Origin: Microglena sp. YARC
Taxonomy: Eukaryota; Chlorophyta; Chlorophyceae; Chlamydomonadales; Chlamydomonadaceae
DNA length: 64,000 nt
Assembly (NCBI GenBank): GCA_022414725.1
Contig: CM039462.1
Span: 117,073,966-117,137,965, forward strand
Direction of reading: 5' to 3'
Part shown: piece by piece, positions 38,093-46,581 of the stretch
How positions within the stretch are numbered: position 1 is the first letter of the stretch
Layout of the letters: the number at the start of each line of letters is the position of its first letter
The notes under the pieces: model-generated
The model's database searches: none
Seen by the model: only the letters and a program-made list of their open reading frames with translations
Told to the model about the DNA's origin: nothing
Translations under genes and position numbers: made by a program

Positions 38093-38300
38093 AATGTAGG
38101 AGTTTGGAAACAGCCCAAGTAGGGTGTGTGTGCGTGTTTAAGTACTCGCACTTTGGACAATGTAGCGAAAGAAACTTTTACAAGAAAGGAAACAAATATA
38201 ATGCCAGAAAACAAATTGGTATCATATATTTAATTTTCCTTGCTGAGGACGGCTTAGCTGGCTCGCAAGCTACACAACAACCTAATATACCAGAGAGACA

Positions 38301-38690
38301 GCCTAATGGAGCTGGCTGGAAGCTATAACAACCTGGCACACAAAGTGAAAGTCTTATGGAGCTGGCTGGAAGCTGTACAACCTAATGGAGCTGGGTGGAA
38401 GCTTTACAACCTGCCACACACAAGTGAAAGTCTAATGGAGCTGCGCTGGAAGCTTCTACAACCTAATGGAGCTGGCTAGAAGCTGTACAACCTAATGCAG
38501 CTGGCTGGAAGTTTTCTGTACAACCTAATGGATCTGGCTAGAAGCTGTACAACCTGTCACAACAAAGTGAAAGTCTATTGAAGCTGGCTGGACAAGTTCT
38601 ACAAACCTAAGGAGCTTAGCTGGAAGCTGTACAACCCATGGCTGGAAGCTGTACAACACACTAATGAGAGCTGGCTGGAAGTTAGGTCTA
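38301..38690 (+). repeat. about 30-bp degenerate tandem repeat, about 11 units
   Basis: Repeated CTAATGGAGCTGGCTGGAAG units joined by TGTACAAC. Some copies are separated by an ACACAAAGTGAAAGTC segment, so a longer higher-order period is present. Indels are frequent. No coding role seen. Confidence 0.85.
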
Positions 38691-38882
38691 ATCTCAGTTG
38701 TAGGGAAAGTATTCATGCGTTGTGGGTATCGCCACAATTGATGAATACAATCACAGTGCTCTCGTGGGTATCGCACAAGAAGGCTGTATCATTGTCAACT
38801 ACCAGGCCCGGCTATTGTCCAAGGTGGTGGAAGGATAATAGGCCTAATCTACTGCTTGTGCTTGAAATTTCAAATTAAATTT

Positions 38883-38978
38883 TTTGGGTTTTTTGTATGA
38901 GGGTTTAAAGGTACTGCCTGTTCCTGGTCAACAAGGACAGGCAGTACCTTTAAAACCCTCATAAACAAAAACCCAAAC
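38883..38978. other. long hairpin, arms about 42 nt
   Basis: GGTTTAAAGGTACTGCCTGT on the left arm is matched by ACAGGCAGTACCTTTAAAAC on the right arm. Pairing extends outward through TTTGGGTTTTT...ATGAGGG, giving arms of about 42 nt with a few bulges and a short loop (about 9-16 nt). The size (about 96 nt) is in the range of a miRNA-like precursor or a very small foldback element. No transcription evidence. Confidence 0.8.
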
Positions 38979-39276
38979 TAAGTCACCCTATGATTACTGC
39001 TCCATGCTACTATATATTCAGGGGCACTAACATGCCTTAATATCCCATTGGCTAAGCTTGGCACCACCATGATGGCCAGGCTTCCAGGGGCAGCTCCACT
39101 ACTGCATATTCGTCCTTTACTTGCTCCCAAACAGCCAGCATTCATGAATGACCTGCAAGGGAAAAACATTAGAATGAGTAAGATAATGCTGCTTAGAATG
39201 TGCTGCACTTATCATGTTGGTGACTTAAGTGTGTGCAGAGGGTGGTGGATGCATACATGGCTAAACGCATTGACCA
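38979..39276. other. unassigned interior of TIR element
   Basis: About 300 bp between the hairpin and the next array. It contains small frames on both strands (for example 39208-38978 minus and 39048-39323 plus) without any recognisable motif. Confidence 0.4.
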
Positions 39277-40045
39277 CCCATTTTGTAGCAAGCAGCCTCA
39301 AGGGCGCTTATGCGGCTACATAATGGGCAGGTGCAGCTAAGCCATATTTTTTATTACTGACATGCATTAATTAAGTTGTTACATGAGGTGGTTTAGGCAT
39401 ACCATACAAGGCAAATCGCATCTCCCGCCCATTCTGTAGCAATCAGCCTCAAGGGCCGCTTATCGGGCTACAGTATGGTAGGTTCAGCTAAGCCATATTC
39501 TGATATTATTGATACAGTAACATGCATTAATTAAGTTTTACCATGAGGGTGGTTAAGGCATACCATACAAGGCAAATCGCATCTCCCGCCCATTCTGTAG
39601 CAAGCAGCCTCAAGGCGCTTATCGGGCTACAGTATTGGGTAGGTTCAGCTAAGCCATATTCTGATATTATTGATAAGTAACATGCATTAATTAAGTTGTT
39701 ACATGAGGTGGTTCAGGCATACCACTACAAGGCAAATCGCATCTCCCGCCCATTCTGTAAGCAAGCAGCCTCAAGGGCGCTTATCGGGCTACAGTATGGT
39801 AGGTTCAGCTAAGCCATATTCTGATATTATTGATAAGTAAACATGCATTAATTAAGTTGTTACATGAGGGTGGTTAAAGGCATACCATACAAGGCAAATC
39901 GCATCTCCCGCCCATTCTGTAGCAAGCAGCCTCAAGGGCGCTTATCGGCTACAGTATGGGTAGGTTCAGCTAAGCCATATTCTGATATTATTGATTAAGT
40001 AACATGCATTCATTAAGTTGTTACATGAGGGTGGTTCAGGCATGA
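39277..40045 (+). repeat. about 160-bp tandem repeat, 5 units
   Basis: The landmark CCCATTYTGTAGCAA occurs at 39277, 39428, 39589, 39749 and 39911. Each unit carries GGCGCTTATCGGGCTACAG, GTTCAGCTAAGCCATATT and ACATGCATTAATTAAG. The first unit is the most diverged and the later ones are nearly identical apart from one-base indels. No coding capacity apparent. Confidence 0.93.
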
Positions 40046-40186
40046 AAGCATAACTCACCACAACTTCTTGCCAAGTCCTAGTTTCGCTCTTCCCCTCGAA
40101 TCCTCCGAGCGAGCTGCAAGTGGAAACAGACCATCAAAGTTAGTGAATGACGTGAGTGTTTTCAATTTCGTCCGCTAGCTCAGTCC

Positions 40187-40480
40187 CCCCCCCCCCCCCC
40201 CCCATCCCCCTCCCAACCCCCTTGTTCTATAGTGTTGTTGTAGTGTTGTGTAGTGTTGTGTTAGTGTTGTATAGTGTTGTGTACTGTGTGTAGTGTAGTG
40301 TAGTGTACTGTTGTGTTTTGTCGTGTACGGCGGTCCCAGCAGCTGCAGCATATTTTTACCAAAGGCCAACTGCCCACTAGGGATCTGCCCAGAAAGCTGC
40401 AGCATATTTTTGTGTGGATCCAACTCTTACCCCCCACCCCGCCCACCCACCCCCCCACCCCAAACCCCAACCCCTGTAGA
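40187..40480. repeat. low-complexity block: C run, GTGTT repeats, C-rich tract
   Basis: A C run at about 40187-40203, then TAGTGTTGTG-like repeats at about 40231-40320, then two copies of GCTGCAGCATATTTTT at about 40343 and 40395, and a C-rich tract at about 40428-40475. No gene. Confidence 0.85.
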
Positions 40481-40685
40481 TAGCGCACCTGCATATCCTT
40501 GGGCATAATGGTTACCCGCTTGGCATGTATAGCCGCCAGATTAGTGTTCTCGAAGAGGCCCACCAAGTAGGCCTGCCCTGTCGCTTCCTGAAGGGCAAAT
40601 TTGCCCCTGCTTGGATTCTGTAATTTCCGAAATCTTGTACAATTTGTCGAACTAGCCTCGTGTTAGACTACGAGGAGCAGCTTGC

Positions 40686-40780
40686 ACTAACGAGGCAACG
40701 ATCACAAGGCCAAGATGCAGTTGGCGACCAGGGCTGCTCACCGATGCATGTATGCCTTGTGATCGTTGCCTCTCGTTAGT
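40686..40780. other. hairpin with about 25-bp near-perfect arms
   Basis: Left arm CTAACGAGGCAACGATCACA plus AGGC (to 40710). Right arm 40754-40780 reads GCCTTGTGATCGTTGCC then TCTCGTTAG, its reverse complement except for a 2-nt bulge. The loop is about 43 nt. Dimensions resemble the hairpin at 38883-38978. It may be a miRNA-like precursor or a remnant foldback; unproven. Confidence 0.8.
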
Positions 40781-41352
40781 TAGTTGTCTCTCCAGTCGAA
40801 GTGAAGAAAAAAAGAGTAAGAGGAGATCGTAGCCGTTAGCGTTTCAGAATGCGAGTTTACAATCTCGGTGGCTCGAATTGCACTTGGCCGGTTCAGTTTG
40901 GTGGGTTTCAGGGGTTTGGCAGTGCGTGGGCTCCGTTTGCCAGGGATCTTCTACTGGCAATGTTGTGTTGTGGCCGGGGACAGCTGAGAAGCCGGACAGG
41001 AGTACGGTACACGGTTGCTTGGAACAAACAGTCCAGCTAGCACTACAACAGTTCGCGTCCCGAATTTATTTGGAAACAGGGAAGAGAGGAACCAACGGTG
41101 AAGGGCCAGCAAGGGTAGGAAAGGAATATTACGGTTAGCACAAGGGTCTATATTGCTTATTAACCGTAGGTATTTCGGCCCAATTTCAGCAGTGAATACA
41201 ACTGCATTATTTAATGAATAACTATTCAAATCTTTGCATACCGTACTTCCTTTAAGTTACATAGACTTAGATCATGAATAAGGGATGCTTTGGAATATAT
41301 GTCAAAGAGGTCATCAATGTAATTAAAACATGTTTATAACATACCCCCATAG
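40781..41352. other. unassigned interior of TIR element
   Basis: About 570 bp with short frames (63 codons from 40849 plus; 86 codons from 40878 plus; 92 codons on minus 41229-40951). None shows a recognisable domain, start context or conserved duplicate elsewhere in the window, so none is called. Confidence 0.4.
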
Positions 41353-42600
41353 ACTATCCTACAGTAGGAAAAATGGTCCCTGAAACTTGTCAGGTACCCC
41401 ATATGGGATCAGTCCGATTCAGGAAAACCAAAGATCAGAAGCAGAAGATTCCGGCAAGGAACGAGAAGTTCTGAGTTCAAATCAGTAGTTTTACCGATCT
41501 GCGCTGTTTAAACCGTAACCAGTTGAGATCCTGAACCCCATCAGACTATCCTACAGCTAGGAAAATGCGTCCCTGAAACTTGTCAGGTACCTATATGTGA
41601 TCAGTCCGATTCAGGAAAACCAAAGATCAGAAGCAGATTCGAAGGAACGAGGAAGTTCTGAGTTCAAATCAGTAGTTTACCGATCTGCGCTGTTTAAACC
41701 GTAACCAGTTGAGATCCTGAACCCTATAGACTATCCTACAGTAGGAAAATGGTCCCTGAACTTGTCAGGTGCCTATATGTGATCAGTCCGATTCAGGAAA
41801 ACCAAAGATCAGAAGCAGATTCGAAGGAACGAGGAAGTTCTGAGTTTAAATCAGTAGTTACCGATCTGCGCTGTTTAACCGTAACCAGTTGAGATCCTGA
41901 ACCCATAAACTATCCTACAGTAGGAAAATGGTCCCTGAACTTGTCAGGTGCCTATATGTGATCAGTCCGATTCAGGAAACCAAAGATCAGAAGCAGATTC
42001 GAAGGAACGAGGAAGTTCTGAGTTTAAATCAGTAGGTTACCGATCTGCGCTGTTTAAACCGTAACCAGTTGAGATCCTGAACCCCATAAACTATCCTACA
42101 GTAGGAAAATGATCCCTGAACTTGTCAGGTACCTATATGTGATCAGTCCGATTCAGGAAAACCAAAGATCAGAAGCAGATTCGAAGGAACGAGGAAGTTC
42201 TGAGTTTAAATCAGTAGTTACCGATCTGCACTGTTTAAACCGTAACCAGGTTGAATCCTGACCCCATAGACTATCCTACAGTAGGAAAATGGTCCCTGAA
42301 CTTGTCAGGTACCTATAATGTGATCAGTCCGATTCAGGAAAACCAACAAGATCAGAAGCAGATTCGAAGAACGAGGAAGTTCTGAGTTTACATCAGTAGT
42401 TACCGATCTGCGCTCTTTAAACCGTAACCAGTTGAGATCCTGAACCCCATAAACTATCCTACAGTAGGAAAATGGTCCCTGAACTTGTCAGGTGCCTATA
42501 TGTGATCAGTCCGATTCAGGAAAACCAAAGATCAGAAGCAGATTCGAAGGAACGAGGAAGTTCTGAGTTTAAATCAGTAGTTACCGATCTGCGCTGTTCG
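41353..42600 (+). repeat. about 182-bp tandem repeat, 7 direct units
   Basis: ACTATCCTACAG occurs at 41353, 41544, 41730, 41909, 42090, 42270 and 42453. Each unit includes CTGAACTTGTCAGGT, GATCAGTCCGATTCAGGAAA, GAACGAGGAAGTTCTGAG and CGTAACCAGTTGAGATCCTG. Units are about 95% alike by eye. It is followed directly by inverted relatives at 42591-43125. Confidence 0.95.
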
Positions 42601-43125
42601 AAAGGCGCGGATCTGTAACCAGTTCTCTAAGCTCAGAACTTCCCCGTCCCTTCGAATCTGGTTATGACATTTTGTTTACCTGAATCTTATTTATCAGATA
42701 TAGGTACCTAAGAAGTTTAGAAACCATTATCGTAGTGTAGGATAGCCTACTGGCGTGCAGGGTCCCAACTGGTAGCTGTTCAAAAGGCGCGGATCTGTTA
42801 CTAGTTCTCTAAGCTCAGAACTTCCCCGTCCCTTCGAATCTGGTTATGATCTTTTGTTTTCCTGAATCTAAATAATCATATATAGGTACATGAGAAGTTT
42901 AGAAACCATTATCATAGTGGAGATAGCCTACTGGTGTGCAGGGTCCCAACTGGTCGCTGTTCGAAAGGCGCGGATGTGTAACCAGTTCTCTAAGCTCAGA
43001 ACTTCCTCGTCCCTTTGAATCTGGTTATGATCTTTTGTTTTCAGAATCGGAATAATCATATTTGGGTACATGAGAAGTTTCGGGATCATTATCCCCCATT
43101 GTTCATCAGGTTTGATTAGCATGAC
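42591..43125 (-). repeat. 3 diverged, inverted units of the same 182-bp family
   Basis: Starts near 42591, 42775 and 42956 (period about 182), with the landmark GTTCRAAAGGCGCGGATSTGT. Read on the minus strand the units resemble the direct array: CTCAGAACTTCC, CCCTTCGAATCTG, GATCTTTTGTTTTCC and ATATAGGTAC match the reverse complement of the 41353-42600 unit in the same order. Divergence is clearly higher than among the direct units. Together the two blocks form a large inverted repeat centred near 42600. Confidence 0.85.
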
Positions 43126-43380
43126 CCCCATCAGGGTTGTCTAGGTCCTGCGACGCAGATCCCGCATGCACCGCAGGCGCAGGCCCCGAGAATCCGATTC
43201 AAATATGGCGACCTGCTTCTCCGCCCATGCGCGTGCGGTTACGGCGGTACTGCAATGCTGTACAGTTCAAACTGGTCAGCGCAATGGGTTAGCGCTTCAA
43301 CTTAGCGGCTGCTGCAAGCTTTCACTGTTCACTGCGCGTCAATTGGTTCTCGACTCAGCGATATTCCTGCAGAATAGCGC

Positions 43381-44100
43381 ACATGCTGCCTGCTTTCCTT
43401 GAATTAACTTGGACTGATCTATTCATAGCTTCAGCCATTCCCGAATTGCTTCCTAGATCCGTCAATACCTACATGCGCGAGCACTTTGCTTCCGCGGCAC
43501 TTTGCTTTGGGAATGGTTGTGCTTCAACTCAAGACTGTAGCGACCTTCTTCTCCCCCCACGCCGGCGCGTGCGGTTAAGGTACTGCATTTTTCGTTTCGT
43601 CAAGTGGTGCCTTACTTGACCAGAGTTGTGTCGCAGGCATTAAGGCAGCTGCAGCAAAATGACCTATCATGGAGCCGCAAGAGTTCCAATGCTCGAGGTG
43701 TGAAACAGGTGCGCAGTCAGATAGCGACATGCTGCCTGCTTTCCTTGAATTAACTTGGACTGAGCTTGCTTTCATAGCTTCAGCCATTCCGAATTACTTC
43801 TGAGATCCGTCAATACCTACACGCGCTGAGCACTTTGCTTCAGCGGTACTTTGCTTTGGGAATTGTTGTGCTTCAACCCAAGACTGTAGCGACCTGCTTC
43901 TCCGCCCCCGGCGTGCGGTTAAGGTACTGCGTTTTGCGTCTCGTCAAGTGGTGCCTTACTTGACCAGAATTTGTCTCAACTTTGACTGACTCGCTTTTTC
44001 GAGTTGTTCCGCAGGCATTAAGGCAGCTGCAGCAAGTCGACCTATCGTCCAGCTCATCATGGAGCCGCAAGAGTTCCAATGCTCGAGGTGCAAAACAGGT
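43381..44100 (+). repeat. tandem duplication of about 350-390 bp
   Basis: CATGCTGCCTGCTTTCCTTG recurs at about 43383 and 43729. CAAGACTGTAGCGACC recurs at about 43530 and 43880. ATGGAGCCGCAAGAGTTCCA recurs at 43669 and 44059. Spacing changes from about 346 to 389 bp because of an extra segment in the second copy. The duplicated part includes the start of the 104-codon frame described next. Confidence 0.88.
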
Positions 44101-44373
44101 GCGCATTCAGATAGCGAATTTGGTTTGAACCATGGCTGCTATTTGAAAGTCGGAAGAATGCGCATTGCTGCCAATGTCATCTCAACTAACGCTCACCAAC
44201 GAACATTTGTCTGCAGCGTCTCCACTCTTGCGACTGGTCTCGCGTCAGAACGCCTGGATGCTGATGACCTTGAGGCTGAAGACGATTGTCGTGATGAACA
44301 AGAAGCACAGCATGCTGGAAGTTTCGTCAATTCGTACCTGAGGAACTACTTTCGTGGCCACTGCACTTCCTAG
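44059..44373 (+). CDS. hypothetical 104-aa frame inside TIR element, small Cys motif
   Basis: An open frame from ATG at 44059 to TAG at 44371-44373. Its start, MEPQEFQCSRCKTGAHSDSE, holds one CxxC pair and occurs a second time at 43669 (with E for K and Q for H), where it runs into a different continuation. The C-terminal half is acidic (LDADDLEAEDDCRDEQEA) and ends in a short aromatic tail. No family is recognised and no splice partner was proven. Given the duplication, it may be an exon of a captured host gene or of a lost transposase, or chance. Confidence 0.25.
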   Translation: MEPQEFQCSRCKTGAHSDSEFGLNHGCYLKVGRMRIAANVISTNAHQRTFVCSVSTLATGLASERLDADDLEAEDDCRDEQEAQHAGSFVNSYLRNYFRGHCTS

Positions 44374-44540
44374 TAGCATATATATCTAGCTCTTTCAATC
44401 ACTAATTACTATCATGTTTAACTATCTAAGGATTCATTCATTATGTTGCTTTCAATTCTGTAACAAAGATCGAAGAGTCCTGCTGTCCAAATATGCGCCC
44501 TCAGTCTTCAGTGCTTGCATTGCTTTACGAAAAAAAACAG
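44374..44540. other. unassigned AT-rich interior
   Basis: AT-rich sequence between the small frame and the right subterminal repeats; nothing recognised. Confidence 0.4.
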
Positions 44541-44835
44541 ATATATTTGAACATGGTTTGAGTCATGTTTGAAACAACCAACCTTGTTTCAAACCTTTTT
44601 CAAGGGGCACGTTGATGACGGCTTGATTAAGATCTATTTGAACATGGTTTGAGTCATGTTTGAAACAACCAACCTTGTTTCAAACGGATCTCAATCGTTA
44701 GGTTTGATGGCCGACTGATTCAAACAGGAAACAAAGATCGATTGAATCAAGGTTATCTCCGATTGAATCTAAGAATGAATCAAACGAACAATTCAAACAG
44801 GATTTTCTTTGTTTCAAACGACCCTCAAAGAAGTA
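44541..44835. repeat. right subterminal repeat region of the TIR element
   Basis: A 50-bp block is repeated with a spacing of about 91 bp. Each copy contains a perfect palindromic pair GTTTGAAACAA / TTGTTTCAAAC separated by CCAACC (44567-44594 and 44658-44685). Further GATTCAAACAGGA, GATTGAATC and TGAATCAAACG motifs follow up to the TIR. The motif family mirrors the left end. Likely transposase recognition sites (inference). Confidence 0.7.
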
Positions 44836-44847
44836 CTAAATACCGAC

Positions 44848-45231
44848 GGCCAGAGCATAGACGCACAAAATGGTGATGACGGAGTCACCAATGAAAGCAT
44901 CGATGCCTAGGATGCGGCCTGTTGGACCCAGGATAGGTCTTAGGACAGGATCTGTGATGGGACAGTGAGGGCTTAATATCAGGATGATGCCTTCAGTGTG
45001 CCCTGTACCAGGGCAGAAGAAAAATCTTGCGCCTGGCCAGATTGCCCCCGCGCCTGGGAGGTGTTGAAGAAGGTCCTCGGGTGATGAGGTTGTCCTTACT
45101 TCAGTGAGCACTGCCATATCCACTCGCATTTCTTGAAGCCAAGAAATGTGCTCAAAGAGTTTAAGGGGTGTAAGTCCTTGCGCGTTGGTGCAGACAAAGG
45201 TACTCCCAGGACGGGCATGCTGTGTATTCAT
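44848..45231 (-). pseudogene. LINE A copy 1 ORF2 N-terminus (first half of endonuclease)
   Basis: From the ATG at 45231, about 125 codons match the start of the intact copy at 59989. TFVCTNAQGL (catalytic Asn), MAVLTEV (catalytic Glu), FFCPGTGHTEGIILILSPHC and VITILCVYA are present. The frame is then cut at the Tyr-Ala of the conserved YAP motif by the TIR element, which adds a few foreign codons before a stop. The rest of the domain continues at 37566. One 3-residue indel (GPTGRI) distinguishes it from the 59-kb copy. Confidence 0.88.
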
Positions 45232-45605
45232 TCGTGTTCTCCCCTGGTGTGATCCCGGCTTGTGTTGCCGCTGATATTTAAGCGTGCAGATTTGCGGGTT
45301 GACCGAGGGGACATTTCAGAGAGAGAGGTGCTGGGAAGAGAGACTGCCCACCAGTGCTGTTGGTCTTCTGGGACTGTCCGAGTTCTCTTACGAGAGTGGA
45401 CAACCTGTTGAAGAGGGGTGGCCTGTAAGGGGTGAACGGCCTGAAGAGAGGAGGTGGCACGGTGAGGGGGGGAAGCCTGAGCGGGGAAGGTCGCCTGAGG
45501 GGGAGGGACTGAGCGCCACCAACGTGCGTTGTCAGCACGTGAAGTGGAAGGGGTGTGGCAGGAATAGTCAAGGGAAGGGGAGAAGAAGCAGGGACGAGGG
45601 AGGTC
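45228..45605 (-). pseudogene. LINE A copy 1 ORF1, truncated 5'
   Basis: A Pro/Ser/Leu-rich small ORF1 preceding ORF2. As in the 60-kb copy, the end of ORF1 reads GAATGAATG, so the ORF1 stop TGA overlaps the ORF2 ATG (ATGA). A frame of 109 codons (45607-45278) lies in a different phase, so frame choice is uncertain. No RRM, zinc knuckle or esterase motif is visible. The similarity to the 60-kb copy ends at about 45605, about 110 bp short of the start of that copy's ORF1. Confidence 0.6.
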
Positions 45606-45697
45606 ACCTAATTTAATTCAACTTTGTATCGCAATTTGCTATGCTTATATGTTGTCCTTTCTTGTCAAGGGACGAGGGAGGTCACCTAATTTAATTC
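45591..45697 (+). repeat. 29-bp direct repeat, 78-bp spacing
   Basis: GGGACGAGGGAGGTCACCTA followed by ATTTAATTC occurs at about 45591 and 45669, flanking 49 bp of unrelated AT-rich sequence. It lies exactly at the 5' end of LINE copy 1 and may be a duplication generated during or after that insertion. Confidence 0.8.
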
Positions 45698-45863
45698 TAC
45701 ATGAGGTGACATTTTTTTTAGTACATCAAACGATGCTTGGGTATTGTGTAAAAAATGCTGTGATGAGTTGGTACATGGAGACTCTGAACATGTTGATCAG
45801 GAGGTGAGGTGGTACTGTGGTGGGTTGGCATATCTTTTCCAGGATGGTGATGAGTTCACCTAG
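45698..45863. other. unassigned, small antisense frame
   Basis: The minus strand is open for about 45 codons (containing LGELITILEKICQ) up to the family C poly(A). It may be a remnant of another element; no domain recognised. Confidence 0.3.
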
Positions 45864-46581
45864 TTTTTTTTTTTTAGTTGTGAAAGGATTTTCACCCCAG
45901 GAGGTGGGTCTCCCGACACAAACCAGCGACACAGAGGATTCAGTTTGAATGGTGGTGCCACTCCTACAATATGCAAAGTAGGCGCACTTAGGGTTGGTGA
46001 GAGATACCAACCCACGACCAAACGCACATTCACCACTACCCAGGTGGTGTCCGTCCCTTAGCTGTCCCTTAGCCGTTCTTGTCTTTCTCTTTGGTCTTTT
46101 CTCCTTGGTCACAAAGGGCTAGGTTTTATCAGTTGCGCCTTTTCCTGGTTCCCCCCTTTGTAAAAAAAAAAAAAAATACCCATGTTGACCATGGCAGACA
46201 AGCTCCCTGCCATGGTCGTTAGAGGCGGAATCAAGGAGACATAACTAGAGAACCACCACGAGGGCAGAAATCCGACAGTACTTCCCTACAAGGTTTGCTT
46301 AGGGCCAGGACGCCAAAATACTAAGGAATCGAACCTCACCACCCCCTTCCTACTCTCACAAGTAGGGTCGGTACAGCAAGGGTAACGTAGATCACACGGG
46401 ATGTAGAACACACCACATTTGGAACTCAGCCTGCGTGTCCTGCGATCTAACGCCGCCCCCTAACCGCTAAAGTAAACCTCGGCAAGACGGGAAAAGAGCA
46501 ATGAACCCGTGGAACTGTGATCTGGGCGATTTTCACGCCCAAACCAGGCCTGGGCGTTTTGCACGCCCAGACGCTCGTGTG
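45864..46581 (-). mobile_element. family C SINE-like element, copy 1
   Basis: Poly(T) at 45864-45875 followed by AGTTGTGAAAGGA is the antisense 3' end. The body matches the copy at 56327 for over 500 bp. It has no reading frame. On the minus strand GGTTCGATTCC (46335-46325) is an exact pol III B-box consensus, and an A-box-like TAGCGGTTAGG lies farther 5' (near 46460). Near its 5' end are GGGCG...CGCCC hairpins. A tRNA-related SINE is the best guess, although about 600 bp is long for one. A family A tip is nested at 46042-46176. Confidence 0.7.
46042..46176 (+). mobile_element. family A 3'-end copy nested in family C
   Basis: About 120 nt of the family A 3' end plus 15 A (46162-46176), flanked by TACCC on both sides (46037-46041 and 46177-46181). 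The uninterrupted target is visible in the other C copy near 56510. A classic short LINE-mediated insertion. Confidence 0.88.

Larger units (their letters stand above)
37567..44847. mobile_element. 7281-bp TIR DNA transposon (non-autonomous as seen), superfamily undetermined
   Basis: It starts with GTCGGTATTTAG (37567-37578) and ends with the exact reverse complement CTAAATACCGAC (44836-44847). GGCC flanks both sides (37563-37566, 44848-44851). The empty site is visible in the paralogous LINE at 59611 (CTTGGGCCGGAGCATAG). Subterminal regions of about 200-290 bp on both sides are loaded with TTTGAATCA/GTTTGAAACA motifs in both orientations, as expected for transposase-binding repeats. Inside are five or more tandem arrays, two long hairpins and short unassigned frames. 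No transposase domain (DDE/D, hAT dimerisation, MULE) was recognised. A 4-bp duplication with these termini matches no family I can name with confidence. It split the LINE endonuclease gene, so it is younger than LINE copy 1. Confidence 0.88.
30109..45605 (-). mobile_element. near-complete family A LINE (copy 1), antisense, with nested insertions
   Basis: Read on the minus strand, the pieces in order are: ORF1 (45605-45228), ORF2 endonuclease (45231-44848, then 37566-about 36560), linker, reverse transcriptase (34878 to about 33700), thumb and C-terminal region, zf-RVT-like zinc motif (about 31740-31660), an Asp-Pro-rich tail, a 3' UTR and poly(A) at 30124-30109. Removing the inserted DNA leaves about 6.3 kb, typical for a plant-type LINE with an AP-like endonuclease. 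The inserts are family A (32654-32995; 36590-36691; 36834-36980), family B (34884-36149), a family C tip (37151-37179) and a TIR transposon (37567-44847). Paralogous copies at 47831-52737 and 58897-60469 lack these inserts, which fixes their borders. Multiple frameshifts make it inactive. Confidence 0.88.

Noticed and set aside
40849..41138. Frames after the second hairpin as a possible recombinase
   Set aside because: Short, overlapping in two phases, no catalytic motif visible.
37567..44847. Helitron or a retroelement explanation for the 7.3-kb insert
   Set aside because: Perfect inverted termini and a 4-bp target duplication do not fit Helitrons (no TIR, AT target), and there is no poly(A) or LTR.
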